From Isoetes taiwanensis (lineage: Eukaryota; Streptophyta; Lycopodiopsida; Isoetales; Isoetaceae), in contig JAJEKV010000066.1 of the NCBI GenBank assembly GCA_021234155.1, forward strand, positions 3,585,668-3,649,667: a DNA stretch of 64,000 nucleotides, written 5' to 3'. The stretch's first letter is position 1. Each line of letters begins with the position of its first letter. Shown here one piece after another: positions 50,860 through 62,325 of this stretch. The notes below the pieces were generated by a model. The model searched no databases and had not been told where the DNA came from. It worked only from the letters and a program-made list of their open reading frames with translations. The position numbers and the translations under genes were made by a program.

Positions 50860-51080
50860 TACCAGATTCATATTCAATGAACAATTCATCACCAATACAC
50901 AAAGTTTTTATAGCATAAACCATGATATATCTCCCGGCCAATTTTACTACTAAAAAATCTTCTTGGTCTTTGTTTGCCCTCGACAAATTCACAATTGGTA
51001 GCTTCGTGGATTCTCGATAGAGCTATTAATAAAAGCAAAGAAGGTTTCCATGCAACCGGAGGATCTAATTTCATCAATAT
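50860..51080 (-). pseudogene. SET-domain-like segment within the CACTA element
   Basis: Across two minus-strand frames one reads TNCEFVEGKQ, then LAGRYIMVYAIKTLCIGDELFIEYE. This matches the end of a SET lysine-methyltransferase domain: the 'NC.' substrate/AdoMet pocket region, then 'R....A...I..GDEL...Y(G/D)'. A weaker 'FINSSIE' in the third frame just upstream could be the '(F)(I/V)NHS' box. The segment has the same strand as the transposase and lies in what should be its 5' part. It is likely a captured host gene piece or an accessory domain. A frameshift near 50,965 breaks it, and the tail runs into a (TTC)n tract. Confidence 0.5.
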
Positions 51081-52704
51081 ATGTGAAGCTTATGTGAAAT
51101 ACCGGGCTTGATATTGTTCGCATTTGAATTTAGGCCATAGATGAGCATGCACCACCGATGCTTACTCAATTTATGCCAAGTGTCCGAAGTTATATTCAGA
51201 CCTACATATGGCATTAAAGGAACAAATGTATCCATCTTTGACTTTCACACTAGTCATAATATATAATCCCAAAATAGCACCGGGACCCCACTATTTTTAA
51301 TCATGTAATCGCCTACCCCAATATGTAAATTGCTCCCATAAATAATTGGCTTGCCTCTAGGCCATGCATTGAATTTCTTACGATCTTTATCTCAGAAGGG
51401 CTGACCAAATGGACTAGTGAAGGTGGAAGATTATTTTCTTCGACATGATCTAGTACATTCCAATTTTGATGAACATTGTCATTCCTCCAATCTTGGCAAA
51501 TCGCCATTGCACGACGAAGTTCTATCAATGTAATGGGATACTCTTTGAGGAAGTTGATGGCTTTCTTTTTGTAGGGTTTTCTATGAACGCATTCATAGTA
51601 TCAACATCATCTACTTCCAATGACAACATAACCTCAAAATCTATATAATCGCTTCGAGCTCACTTCATTCTCAATTTCTTCCTAACAAAATACAAGCAAA
51701 CTAAGTTAAGACATCGATTCAAGTACATGAGAGTAGTTGATTCGAAGTTCATAAGATTCGTGTATTATACCTCGTTGGAATACCCCACATGTGCGTCCGA
51801 GAGCACCGGATTTGTTTCCGCATTCACCATATTTGTCAACATGGTCGGGGACAGTCTTTCTCATCCATTTTATTTGTCCTTTGCACATCGAACAATTGCA
51901 ATATAACCGCTCATCAAGTACAACCGCAAAAAAAAAAAGTAACATCAAGATATAAAGTTAACTAATCATTCAAACATGTTTATGGTACATACATCGGTGG
52001 CATTCATTTCATGCACACCACCCCAGCCTCTAGGAAGACTAGGTCCACTTGGGTCTAATTGGACTATTTGTGGCAATTGTTGGGGTAACATTCTTGCGCA
52101 AAGTCGCCATGTAACTTTCTCAAAGCTTTCGCCTCACTTTTACGCTCAAATTCCTTCCGACGTCGGGTCCATGTTGTTTTTCTAGTAAACAATAAAAATA
52201 TTAATAAAAACCATGTAATAATATAATAAATATAAATATCCATGTTTTTTTTCATGATTTTATCAAATGTTTATTCTTAAGATTCGTGATTCATACAACG
52301 CTTATGATATTTAGAAAGCATTTGATTGAAGGGTGCCCGAACCCGATACATCTAGTCCTCTCCATTTGAAATGGAGTCGACCAGCATCCTTATATTCACG
52401 CAACCTTTCAAATTTTTTGTAATCTATGAAGATTGAAACTTCGCTTCGAGGTGCATAAACCCGATACATCTAGTCTTCTCCATTCTGATGGAACCGACCC
52501 GATACCTTTGATCATGCATCCCTCAAGTTTTTAACATACTTTCAAGATTCAATCTTCTAATCTATTAGCATTTGGAGGTGTTTAACTCTAACACAAAGAT
52601 TAAAGCGTAGATCTTACCTTATGAAGACCCACGCAAGCAAAAAATCCAAAACAAACGAGTGAAAATAACAAGTAAATAACCCGAAGCGCCGGTTCCCCGC
52701 CATA

Positions 52705-53900
52705 TTTGACGCCGCTTTATCGACGCCCAGTGGTGACGTCGTTTAACGACGCCAAAGCCGACGCCGTCCCGACACCTAGGCATGCCACATCGCCTTGCGC
52801 CACGCCGATGATCATAACGCCGATGATAACGCCGCTTAACGACGCCAAATGATCATAACGCCGTTAAACTCCACCAACCGTGGATTGTTTAACATAACGT
52901 AAACAACATACAATACAAATAACACAAATAAATAAAAAACCGCTTGTTCCCATTCATAAAATAAGCTTATACAACGACAACACAAATAGATAAAAAAAAC
53001 TTATTGTTTCCATTCATAAAAAAGCTTATACATTACTTATGTCCATCCCGAGGACGTGGATGCTTGATGCAACCATTTGCATCATTATCCGCACCATTAA
53101 TGTCGTTTTCTTTTGTTTGGCCTCGGTGAGCCATTCTACCAGTCGTTTCCGCATGGAACGCCAGATGTTAGTGCAATCGAAGCTCCTTTTCACTCATCTT
53201 TGCCACGATGGTGAAGGGAGGGTTCTCTCACGGAGAAGCTGGGGTTGCCGGAGTTGTCTTCCCTTGAGGAGGAGGATTACCGCTAGAAGGAACATATCGC
53301 TAAGGGTGGTCTTCAACCCACGGGACCATTATAGCAAGATAGGGAAGAACACTTTCGAAAAATAAGAATAACAAATAGCTTATCGATGGATCCACTTATA
53401 ACGGGATGTAGGGTTAGGGTTAGGTTAGGGTTTTATTTGGCAAAAAAAAAAAAAAAAAATCCCTTCAGGTCACGCCGCTTAACGACGCTTAAGCCGACGT
53501 GTCCCTCCGCATGCGCAGGCCAGCTTTGGCACCAGCACCATGCCACGCAGTAGACGCGGACACGCCGGCGTTGCAGTAACGCCGTTCAACGACGGCGGAC
53601 GCCGGGCGCTGCCTTGACACGCAAGCCGCCGCCTTTGGCAACCGCCCATTTCCACGCATGACGCGGCGCGACGCCCGCCGGTGGAAACGCCGTTGAACGA
53701 CGCTTAGCCGACGTGTTTGACACGCAGCCCGCCAGCCTTTTGGCGCCAGCATCCATGCCACGCAGTAAATCCGGCACACGCCAGCCCCGATGACCGCCGT
53801 TGAACGACGCCGAACGACGTTGTCGCCGTTGAACGACGATGTCGCCGATCAACGACGACGATCCGTCGTTCATCGACGACGCGACGTCGTTGGACGTCGA
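52705..53900. repeat. CACTA right subterminal repeat region
   Basis: Two dense blocks (52,705-52,870 and 53,465-53,900) of AACGACGCC/GACGCCG units in both orientations, including several TTGAACGACG near the tip. Between them are a 60-bp tandem duplication (52,920-53,035), a frame of 108 codons at 53,039-53,365 without known motif, and GGGTTAGGGTTAGGTTAGGG near 53,408. Such arrays are the transposase binding sites in CACTA elements. Confidence 0.8.
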
Positions 53901-53915
53901 CGATCCCTTGTAGTG
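53901..53915 (-). repeat. CACTA terminal inverted repeat (right end)
   Basis: The minus strand reads CACTACAAGGGATCG. The next three bases outside are ATG (53,916-53,918), the position of a 3-bp target duplication. The outer sequence is a LINE endonuclease frame. Confidence 0.85.
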
Positions 53916-54115
53916 ATGCTATTCCACCGTGACTCTTTAAACGCCATCCTTTATTATACCAAACAGAGTGTAGCAAAACAAAGCCATGAATATCCGGCAA
54001 ACTTTTTTCCTCATTCTCACAAGTTTCTAAAAAGAATAGAACATCTACATTTCCAAATAATTCACCCATTACATCTACTTTATACTGGCTAAGACTATTA
54101 ATGTTCAAGCATGTT
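53916..54115 (-). pseudogene. LINE endonuclease start, interrupted by CACTA
   Basis: The minus strand from 54,108 reads MNINSL...DVLFFLETCENEEKSLPDI, ending SHGGIA at the CACTA junction. This fits the N-terminus of an L1-type APE endonuclease: 'WNI.GL', 'D...L.ET', 'GGIA'. The same region is found in the plus-strand LINE at 56,236-56,400. The rest of the domain is missing because the CACTA tip begins at the next base. Confidence 0.65.
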
Positions 54116-54423
54116 ATTCTGGTGGTCTCAAATACCTATGCGTCCTCTTGGTTTTCTACCACAACTTTGCCGCGCTTCCAGAATGCTTTCTTCCCCATTT
54201 GTCTTGCGTCTTTGAGTACTTGTAATTGAGTTTTGTATTCTTCTAGCTGGGTTTTTGTAAGGTCATCATTGATCCAAATTTTCTTCCCTTTGAGCATGGA
54301 TTTCCGTTTCAATACATTAAATTTATCCTCTCATGAACGAAACATAACAAGAATGTGTCTGTCCCTGCCATTCTGCTTACCAATACGAAATGCATCTGTA
54401 ATGCCTGTATCCATTAGCTCAAG

Positions 54424-54750
54424 ATATAGAGAGAAATAGAGATAGAAATAGAAATAGAAATAGAAATAAATAGAAATAGAAATAGAAATAGAAATAGAAA
54501 TAGAAATAGAAATAGAAATAGAAATATAGAAATAGAAATAGAAATAGAAATAGGAATAGGAATAGGAATAGGAATAGGAATAGGAATAGGAATAGGAATA
54601 GGAATAGGAATAGGAATAGGAATAGAATAGGAATAGGAATAGGAATAGGAATAGGAATAGGAATAGGAATAGGAATAGGAATAGGAATAGGAATAGGAAT
54701 AGGAATAGGAATAGGAATAGGAATAGGAATAGGAATAGAAATAGAAATGG
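54424..54750. repeat. Hexanucleotide microsatellite (GAAATA)n-(GGAATA)n
   Basis: About 55 units in two homogeneous blocks. GAAATA units run to about 54,553, then GGAATA units to about 54,735, with single slips such as GAATAG near 54,625. On the minus strand it is (TATTCC)n(TATTTC)n, directly downstream of a LINE 3' end, so it may have grown from that LINE's tail. The open frame across it is an artefact. Confidence 0.95.
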
Positions 54751-54759
54751 TTATTATTT

Positions 54760-56220
<1,461 letters not shown>

Positions 56221-56223
56221 AAA

Positions 56224-57900
56224 ATGTGCCTTCAGTTAATGTCTTGGAATTGTGGAGGTTTTTCCTGGCGTAAAGGTGATGGCCTGAATCCCATTGCAAA
56301 AGATATGGATATCCTTCTGGTCATGGAAACATGGGAGTATTCTGCCAAAAGGCTACCTCATTTCACAGGCTATCAACACTTTTCTTTATTTAATGAATGT
56401 CATGGGCAGTGAGGCTGTGGCGAGGTTGCTTGCTATTCCAAATATACCTTTGCTCCATATATCACGCTTCATAAAGCTGATAGATATAACCGCTACATGT
56501 GGATACTCCATTGCAACAATGGTAGTGCCATTTTTGTTGCTGCCTGTTACTTTCCCCCTACATCATCATCTTTCTATGATGAATATGATGTAGACCGCAA
56601 TGATCTTTATGGTGATATTTATGATGATATTGCTCAAATCAAACAGTTGGGGCATGCTATTCTTCTTGATGACTTCAATGCTCGTACTACTGCAATGCAA
56701 GCTACTAAGCTTATACTTGAGGATGCCCGTGACCCTTTATGGATGTCTGTTAATGATACAATTTTGCCACTTTCATCACCTGATGCTACCAAACTTGTCT
56801 CAACATTTGGAAAGGAACTCATTCAATTGTGTGAAGTCTTCGGGATGGTAATGCTTAGAGCAATGGCCACATTCTAAAGGTGTTACATGCAGACAAGATA
56901 GGCAGGGAGGTGGTACTAGTATTGTTGATTATGTCATTTCCAAAGTGTAAGCCTTGAATCTCATTTCAGACTTTCGAATTGGCACAAGGCATCGAGATGA
57001 GGAGATAAATTCTGGCCACTATCCACTTTATTTGTCATTGAAGTGGAAGCTTAGACCTCTTCAATCCATTGCGGTCCATGCCTCTGCTTCTCGCATTCGT
57101 TTGACCTATTCTCGATCTTTTGAATATACACAGACCAACTCTTCAAGAACATAACGCTGCATTTACTGACACTTTGCTGACACTTCTGATGTCTCCTGCT
57201 TTGGGACATGCGCTTCTAGTGCTGCTCAGGCTAGTAGAAAATCCTTTCCTAAAAATGCATAGTTGGATGCAGAATGCAAGCAGCTTAAAAAACATGCGAA
57301 TGATCATTGAACCAGGTATACGTCACAATTCCATCAAGAATTATAAGTTTGTGTTGAAATGCAAGAAGACACGCTTTGTTGTTGAGCATCAAAAGCAAAT
57401 GTTTGAATTGCTGCGACGTGAGCCTCGGACCTTCTGGCGCAAAATATTATATCGACCACATCCTACTCTTGGACATATTCCTATGCAATAATGGGATGAG
57501 CGATTGGTTCAATTATATGATCATCCTGGGATTCTTAATTCTGTGCCTCCTTTGGTAGGTAATATTCTTCACTTCACAGAGGAGGAAGTCAAAGAAGGTC
57601 TGCGACATCTATCCAATGGCAAGTCTCCTGATCTTCAAGGTTTACAAGCAGAATTGTTTAAATGAGGGGTCTGCTATTGCTTCCAATCATCACTGCCCTT
57701 TTCTTTCATGTGGGTCATACGACAAGTCTCCAGTGCTTGTTGAACCTTCATGATGATGGATCAAAGTGGGATATTTCAAACTTGATATGATCAATAATTG
57801 TTCAAGCCCTTCTACAATATCTGTGTTTTTGTGTTCAATGAGATGCTTATCATCAATTGTGTCTTACCAGTTGGAGACTCCAAAATTTTGAATGCTCATC
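56224..57900 (+). pseudogene. L1-type LINE ORF2: endonuclease and connector, broken
   Basis: Begins near LMSWNCGGFSW (56,236), the APE endonuclease start. It continues with DILLVMETWE (about 56,305), FVAACYFPP (about 56,530) and HAILLDDFNART (about 56,655-56,690), equivalent to 'GDFN.R'. The endonuclease ends near SGHYPLYLSL (about 57,010-57,040). The connector follows, with LLRREPRTFWRKI (about 57,400-57,440) and FTEEEVKEGLRHLSNGKSPD (57,570-57,630), the plant-LINE 'F...EV...L..L...KS.G/D' block just before RT. After 57,660 no RT palm or YxDD box is readable. Stops and frameshifts occur at about 56,410, 56,875 and 57,150. It is a 3'-incomplete LINE relic. Confidence 0.8.
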
Positions 57901-58210
57901 TCCACAATAGGTTGCAACAAATTGGATCCACCAAACTAGTTCAACGCTGATTTCATGTAATAGCACCGTCATATGAACTGTCGGACATCCATTGAAGTTA
58001 TAGGAGAAGCTATAGAGATGTCGTTTGAGCTAGATATAACAATGATTTCTCACAAATGCATGTGAACTACATGTCAAGAGAAAAACCCTAACCCAACAAA
58101 ACAATCAATCCAACCCAACCCAACCCAACCCATTTCCAAGCCTACATTTCTGCTAGTCCTTTTTTTTAAAAGATATCTATGTACTCTTTTTTAGCAATGC
58201 CACTTGTATA
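57900..58210. other. No gene recognised
   Basis: LINE-derived or unique sequence, including a short CCAAC/CAACC tract (58,105-58,135). Confidence 0.35.
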
Positions 58211-58229
58211 GTTATGTATTGTATAGTTA

Positions 58230-58580
58230 TGCACTTCTTAGTTGGTACGGTGTAGATAACGCCACAGGCCCAGGGGTTCTTGGAAAAAATGGCTTCACCA
58301 TGTGGCCATGGCCAAAATGGCCACATGGCCCGAGAATTTTTTTGCCAAGAATCTCCGAGGGCCGTATGCTATCGCCTTTAACGCCTGTGTTCGAGGGTTT
58401 ACATAACGTAGAGAGAGAGAGGCCTGATTTGAACCGAATACCCGAGGATGCTCGAGGATGGATACGTACCAAAAAGAGGAGAAGAAGCAGGGTATGTGGT
58501 TTCATTATCGAGGCGTGAATTGAACCCCCGCTTTCAAGGCCACTTCTCCGCTGCTAAGCCCCTTTGAGCCACCCGCGTCT
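58230..58580 (-). mobile_element. tRNA-derived SINE (probable)
   Basis: The minus strand contains TGGCTCAAAGGGG (58,559-58,571), a good RNA polymerase III A box. 32 nt later comes GGTTCAATTC (58,517-58,526), which fits the B box GGTTCRANNC. The spacing is that of a tRNA gene, but the sequence between does not fold as an obvious tRNA. The segment continues for about 250 nt and includes a second B-box-like GGTTCAAATC (58,426-58,435). This is the structure of a plant SINE: tRNA-related head and unrelated body. The tail and target duplication are not clear. Confidence 0.5.
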
Positions 58581-58599
58581 GATACAAGAAAGAAAATAG

Positions 58600-61500
58600 C
58601 AAGCTAAATAAAAACAAAAGGAAGGTAAAAGAAAGGGCTTTTCAGAAGAACATGTAATGAATCACAAAATCGGGCCGGTTTTTAGGCAAAATGAGAACAA
58701 GAAACGTAAAAGATACGTAAAAGACATGAGGAATGGCTCGACAAGGAAAGAACCAAAAAATAAGCATCTTACTTCCTTCGCAATGCGCCATTAACACTGA
58801 TTCGACCGCTCGCTCCATGACATTAGACGCCAATGACAGAAAATCACGAATAGCCACACAACCGTGCAAAAGCAAGACGTAAAAATACAAAAATCCATTT
58901 GAATGGGGCAAAACGGCTCAAACTAAACCCCAAAAAGCCGTGGAACTCAAAACTTACTCCCGTGTTTGCAAAGCTACCCGCCTTCAAAGCATTAGAAAGG
59001 TTAGAAGATGGCTATGGCGACAGAGTTGCATCTTTGAAGGCGGCCCGAAAAAGAAGGCGACAAAGAAGGCGGTAACATTCTAGGGTGTTATATGGAACCC
59101 CGCCGTATTTCTCTAGGTCATTATGGGCCAAGATCGATGTTATTAGCTGGTAACATGATTGAAATGGACGGTTGAGATTGCATCGTAGCCTGTAAACCTG
59201 AGAACCAGGGCGTTAAGGATCTACCTAACACTTTGTTTATAAAAAATTGGATTCTTTGTCATTTTGAATTTTTGTATGGCATCTGAAACTTTAGAATTTG
59301 AGAACTTTCTGCATAAAATAATTTCGTCTGTCCTCGGAAAACCGTCAAATTTTTAACACTGTCCATTAAAGAAAAATAAGCCCATAAAACACACAACTAC
59401 AAATGGCGGACTAAATCTGTGACCTGTTCAGTGCATTGATTCCGGTCTGTAGTTCCATCCATTGCTTCCACTCTATGCATTGCTTCTGCTTTGATTTCGA
59501 ATATGCATTAGAGACTATGTATTTGATTGATTAGACCATGCATGCGAATTCCAGAAGCATTGCTGGAATGACGATATTATTATTTAGCAGACGTCTTCTT
59601 AGAAAGCTCCAAAAGAGTCACATTCAATAACGGTCAAAACTATATAAAAATATAGAAACAATAACATTGCTGCTCATATTATGTTTTGACAAGCATGTTA
59701 GTATCAATAAACTGGAAAGAGCAAACAGAGTCATTAAGATCGTCTATAAACTAAAAGTCCTGTTTGAGTTTATAAGCAGACAAACTTTGCCCTATCATTT
59801 TGCAGCTACCAGTAATTAAAAATAAGAAACTAGTTAAGTTTCTGCTACTGGTGGCATCTTCTGTCATGTGAACCTTACATATCCATATGCCATAGAAAGT
59901 ACTTATTCTTGGAAGCTGAAGGAAACCACTAAGCCTTCAAGCACTGCACACTGCACATACTATCAGCTTTCATATGAATACCATCCGAAGCGGGTTGTTG
60001 AGACCATCAGCTTAACTTGACTTGAGCCATCACTTGAACCATACATCATGATCAGGATACTTTGATAGATGTCGTGACCAAGTTCTCTATTCCAGCCAAA
60101 GCACACTTAACTTGAGACAAGTTTCAATGTATGGTGATTTCTGGTGGGACCCAATCAACAATGTTAGTGTTGTCTGGTCTTAACTGGACCAATGCACGAA
60201 GTTCTTCTGTCTTCACTTCTTTTTATTCATTACTGCCAACAGATTTCATAATGGTATCAAACAATGAAACGCTGTCCAAAAAAATTTAAGCCGCAGAAAG
60301 CCATCTCTTTACCAAATAACAGGATCTCTCTTTACCAAATAACAAGACCTCTCTGAAGGTCTATATATGACAGTACTAGATACCATGAGAAACATGTTGA
60401 GATGACATGTCCTACAATCTTTATTATTGCAACTTAGCATCTGGTCCTGGATAATTTTCCAAAATGTTAACAAGCACGTGCTCTTTTGTTTTTTGCCAGT
60501 GCTTCAATCCAAACAAGTCATTATTCATGTCTCAGATGGTGTGACTTAGAGGCAGATACTGTAGATAGTAAGCAGCATCAGTGCTGTTGCATAGGCTGAT
60601 CATGTGGAACTTAAACATGCACGACATTATTAGTATAGTCACAAGGCCATTAATTTCTTTGCAGCTGCATGTCATGTTCAGAAGATTTTTCCATGAATCG
60701 ATTCTCTTAAGTCCATGACAGATTTCTTGTGGTCTTTGGTAATTGTAGTTGGCAGATTTGTGGCTGAATCCCAGCTTGCACTTTTGTATGCCAACGAGGG
60801 CTTCAATCTGGGCCAACGCCATAATTTTCTAAAGGTGTTTTCCTGATAGGGAAAGTTGTCATTTCCTCTACATTATGCAATTTGTTTTGTTGTACGAGTT
60901 TGTTTCGGCTGAAAATACAACTGCTATAAAAATGACGAGGTTGGCTTTACAAACCATTATTTTCTTTTATTTTAGGCTTGATAATAAGGGCATTATTCCA
61001 GATCACCTTGTTAAAGAAAGAAATGGACCATGGAATTAAACCTGGCAGTGCTTCAGGACCTTTTATTGCCCAGGTGCTTTTTATTCTCCTTGCCCTTACA
61101 ACTTTTCTTTTTTCTTTTTTGAACATATATTGCAACCTGCAGAGTGAAGCCTGGAGCCAAAGTATGCGCCAAATTAAGAGCAATATTGCTTGTAAGTAAG
61201 TACAAGATAACTGAAGATTATTGCAAAAGGTTAGCTCTGCAATGCTTTGCTGATGTTGATAAAGGCCATTGGCACATCAAGTTCTTATACTTCGACATGT
61301 TCAGTTGTGGAGTAAAAAGCTGCAGGTGGTACAGTTGTAACTTTTTGATTAACCAGAAGCATATAGATCATTTCATCTACTGACGCTCCTTTCCTGGTTT
61401 GATTTAGTGATTTCATTTTGAAGGCGTTATGGCTATAGTCTGGGAAGCAGATACTGTGGAACATTTTCCCTTATTATCGGTCTCCTGGAAGGAGGGCATC

Positions 61501-62320
61501 TTAGTTCACGACTTCATAGAATATGCAGTTTGATTTCTTTGGAATTTGTTGCAAAATTAAAACTAGAAACTAGCCAAACCTTCTTGAAAGATGTTTTCCA
61601 AAATTATATTTGAGAAACTGCAAGCTGGACTGAACTGAATCTATATTTATGAAGTTACTAGGCTGCAGTCGAGGCTCTTTAAACTTATGATAAAGCTTAG
61701 AAAACCCAAAACAAAACTTTTTTGCAAACTCACAAATAAAGAGCCATACCAGCCACTAGTCATGTCTCCAAATCCAAAGAACTACATTTGTACTTTTGTA
61801 GCAGAATTATATTGAAAACAACAAGTCCCTAGGCAATTTTGTTTCTTGTGTTGGGATTAAACATATGGATAAATCCAGCATTTAATATAATGCATTAAAA
61901 GTAGTAGTTAAGAAAGCAACAACTTAAAAGATGGTGGCCAGAGATATGTTAAGAAAGTTGCAGAGGAGTTGTTAGAAAACAGCAACTTGGCCAGTGGATT
62001 GAATCAACAAATGGATGGGCAATAAAGAAAATCTGCTATCTAGACACCTAGATAGTGATAAAAGATTGTCAAGCAGGAAATGGCCAAAAAAATGAACAGA
62101 ATTTGACCAAAAAAGATCTGAATCTGAAGCGAATTGCAGGCTTACTTGAATAAGAAATCGACAACTAAGTGGGACGCCTTCGCCTTTTGCAAAAGAGTTC
62201 GACGAAAACAGACTGATCAGCAACAGGGCCTACCTGCCAGAATGTGGGGCTAAGAAAAGCCGACGTGGAAGGGAGGGTCCAGATGGACGAGCATAAAGAA
62301 TGGAGAATGAAATTATTTAA
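58600..62320. other. No gene firmly recognised
   Basis: AT-rich DNA. The best frames are 96 codons at 60,532-60,822 (-), reading WKNLLNMTCSCKEINGLVTI, and 79 codons at 61,144-61,383 (+), with KPGAKVCAKLRAILLVSKYK. Both look protein-like in composition and may be exons, but I recognise no family and cannot link them with splice sites. Nothing repetitive was noticed here. Confidence 0.35.
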
Positions 62321-62325
62321 AAAAC

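Larger units (their letters stand above)
47180..52180 (-). pseudogene. TNP2-type CACTA transposase, decayed
   Basis: From high to low coordinate the minus strand shows the domain order of plant CACTA transposases. An N-terminal Transposase-associated motif reads LYCNCSMCKG...KTVPDHVDKYG (about 51,820-51,905). The TNP2 core shows LGLGYHKI (about 49,975-50,000), HETCPKCGASRY-like (about 49,885), and INYNLPKWLLMKTSHLMVVL with IDELLTLW (about 49,440-49,580). DUF4218-like GLKSHDWHKML is at about 48,700-48,735. DUF4216-like segments IKTIMEVDVGSAFKTMLFD and PLQDRWWLIV are at about 47,290-47,620. The protein would bind the terminal and subterminal repeats and excise the element. Frames break in every domain, so the copy is not autonomous as read. 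A SET-like segment lies between the N-terminal motif and TNP2. Confidence 0.8.
38860..53915 (-). mobile_element. CACTA (En/Spm) transposon DNA, transposase on minus strand
   Basis: The right end is clear. The minus strand starts CACTACAAGGGATCG at 53,915, the CACTA-type terminal inverted repeat, and is followed inward by dense subterminal repeats around ACGACGCC (53,465-53,900). Further clusters of the same repeat occur at 52,705-52,870, 46,070-46,165 and 38,865-38,955 (weaker to 39,670). A decayed TNP2-type transposase lies at about 47.2-52.2 kb. The left terminus is not identified. If it is near 38.86 kb, the element is about 15 kb and contains the tandem arrays as internal DNA; if near 46.07 kb, it is about 7.8 kb and a second related fragment lies to the left. 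Confidence 0.75.

Noticed and set aside
58500-58590. A functional tRNA gene
   Set aside because: A and B boxes are present but no acceptor-stem pairing or clear anticodon arm could be drawn, and the unit continues into a SINE-like body.
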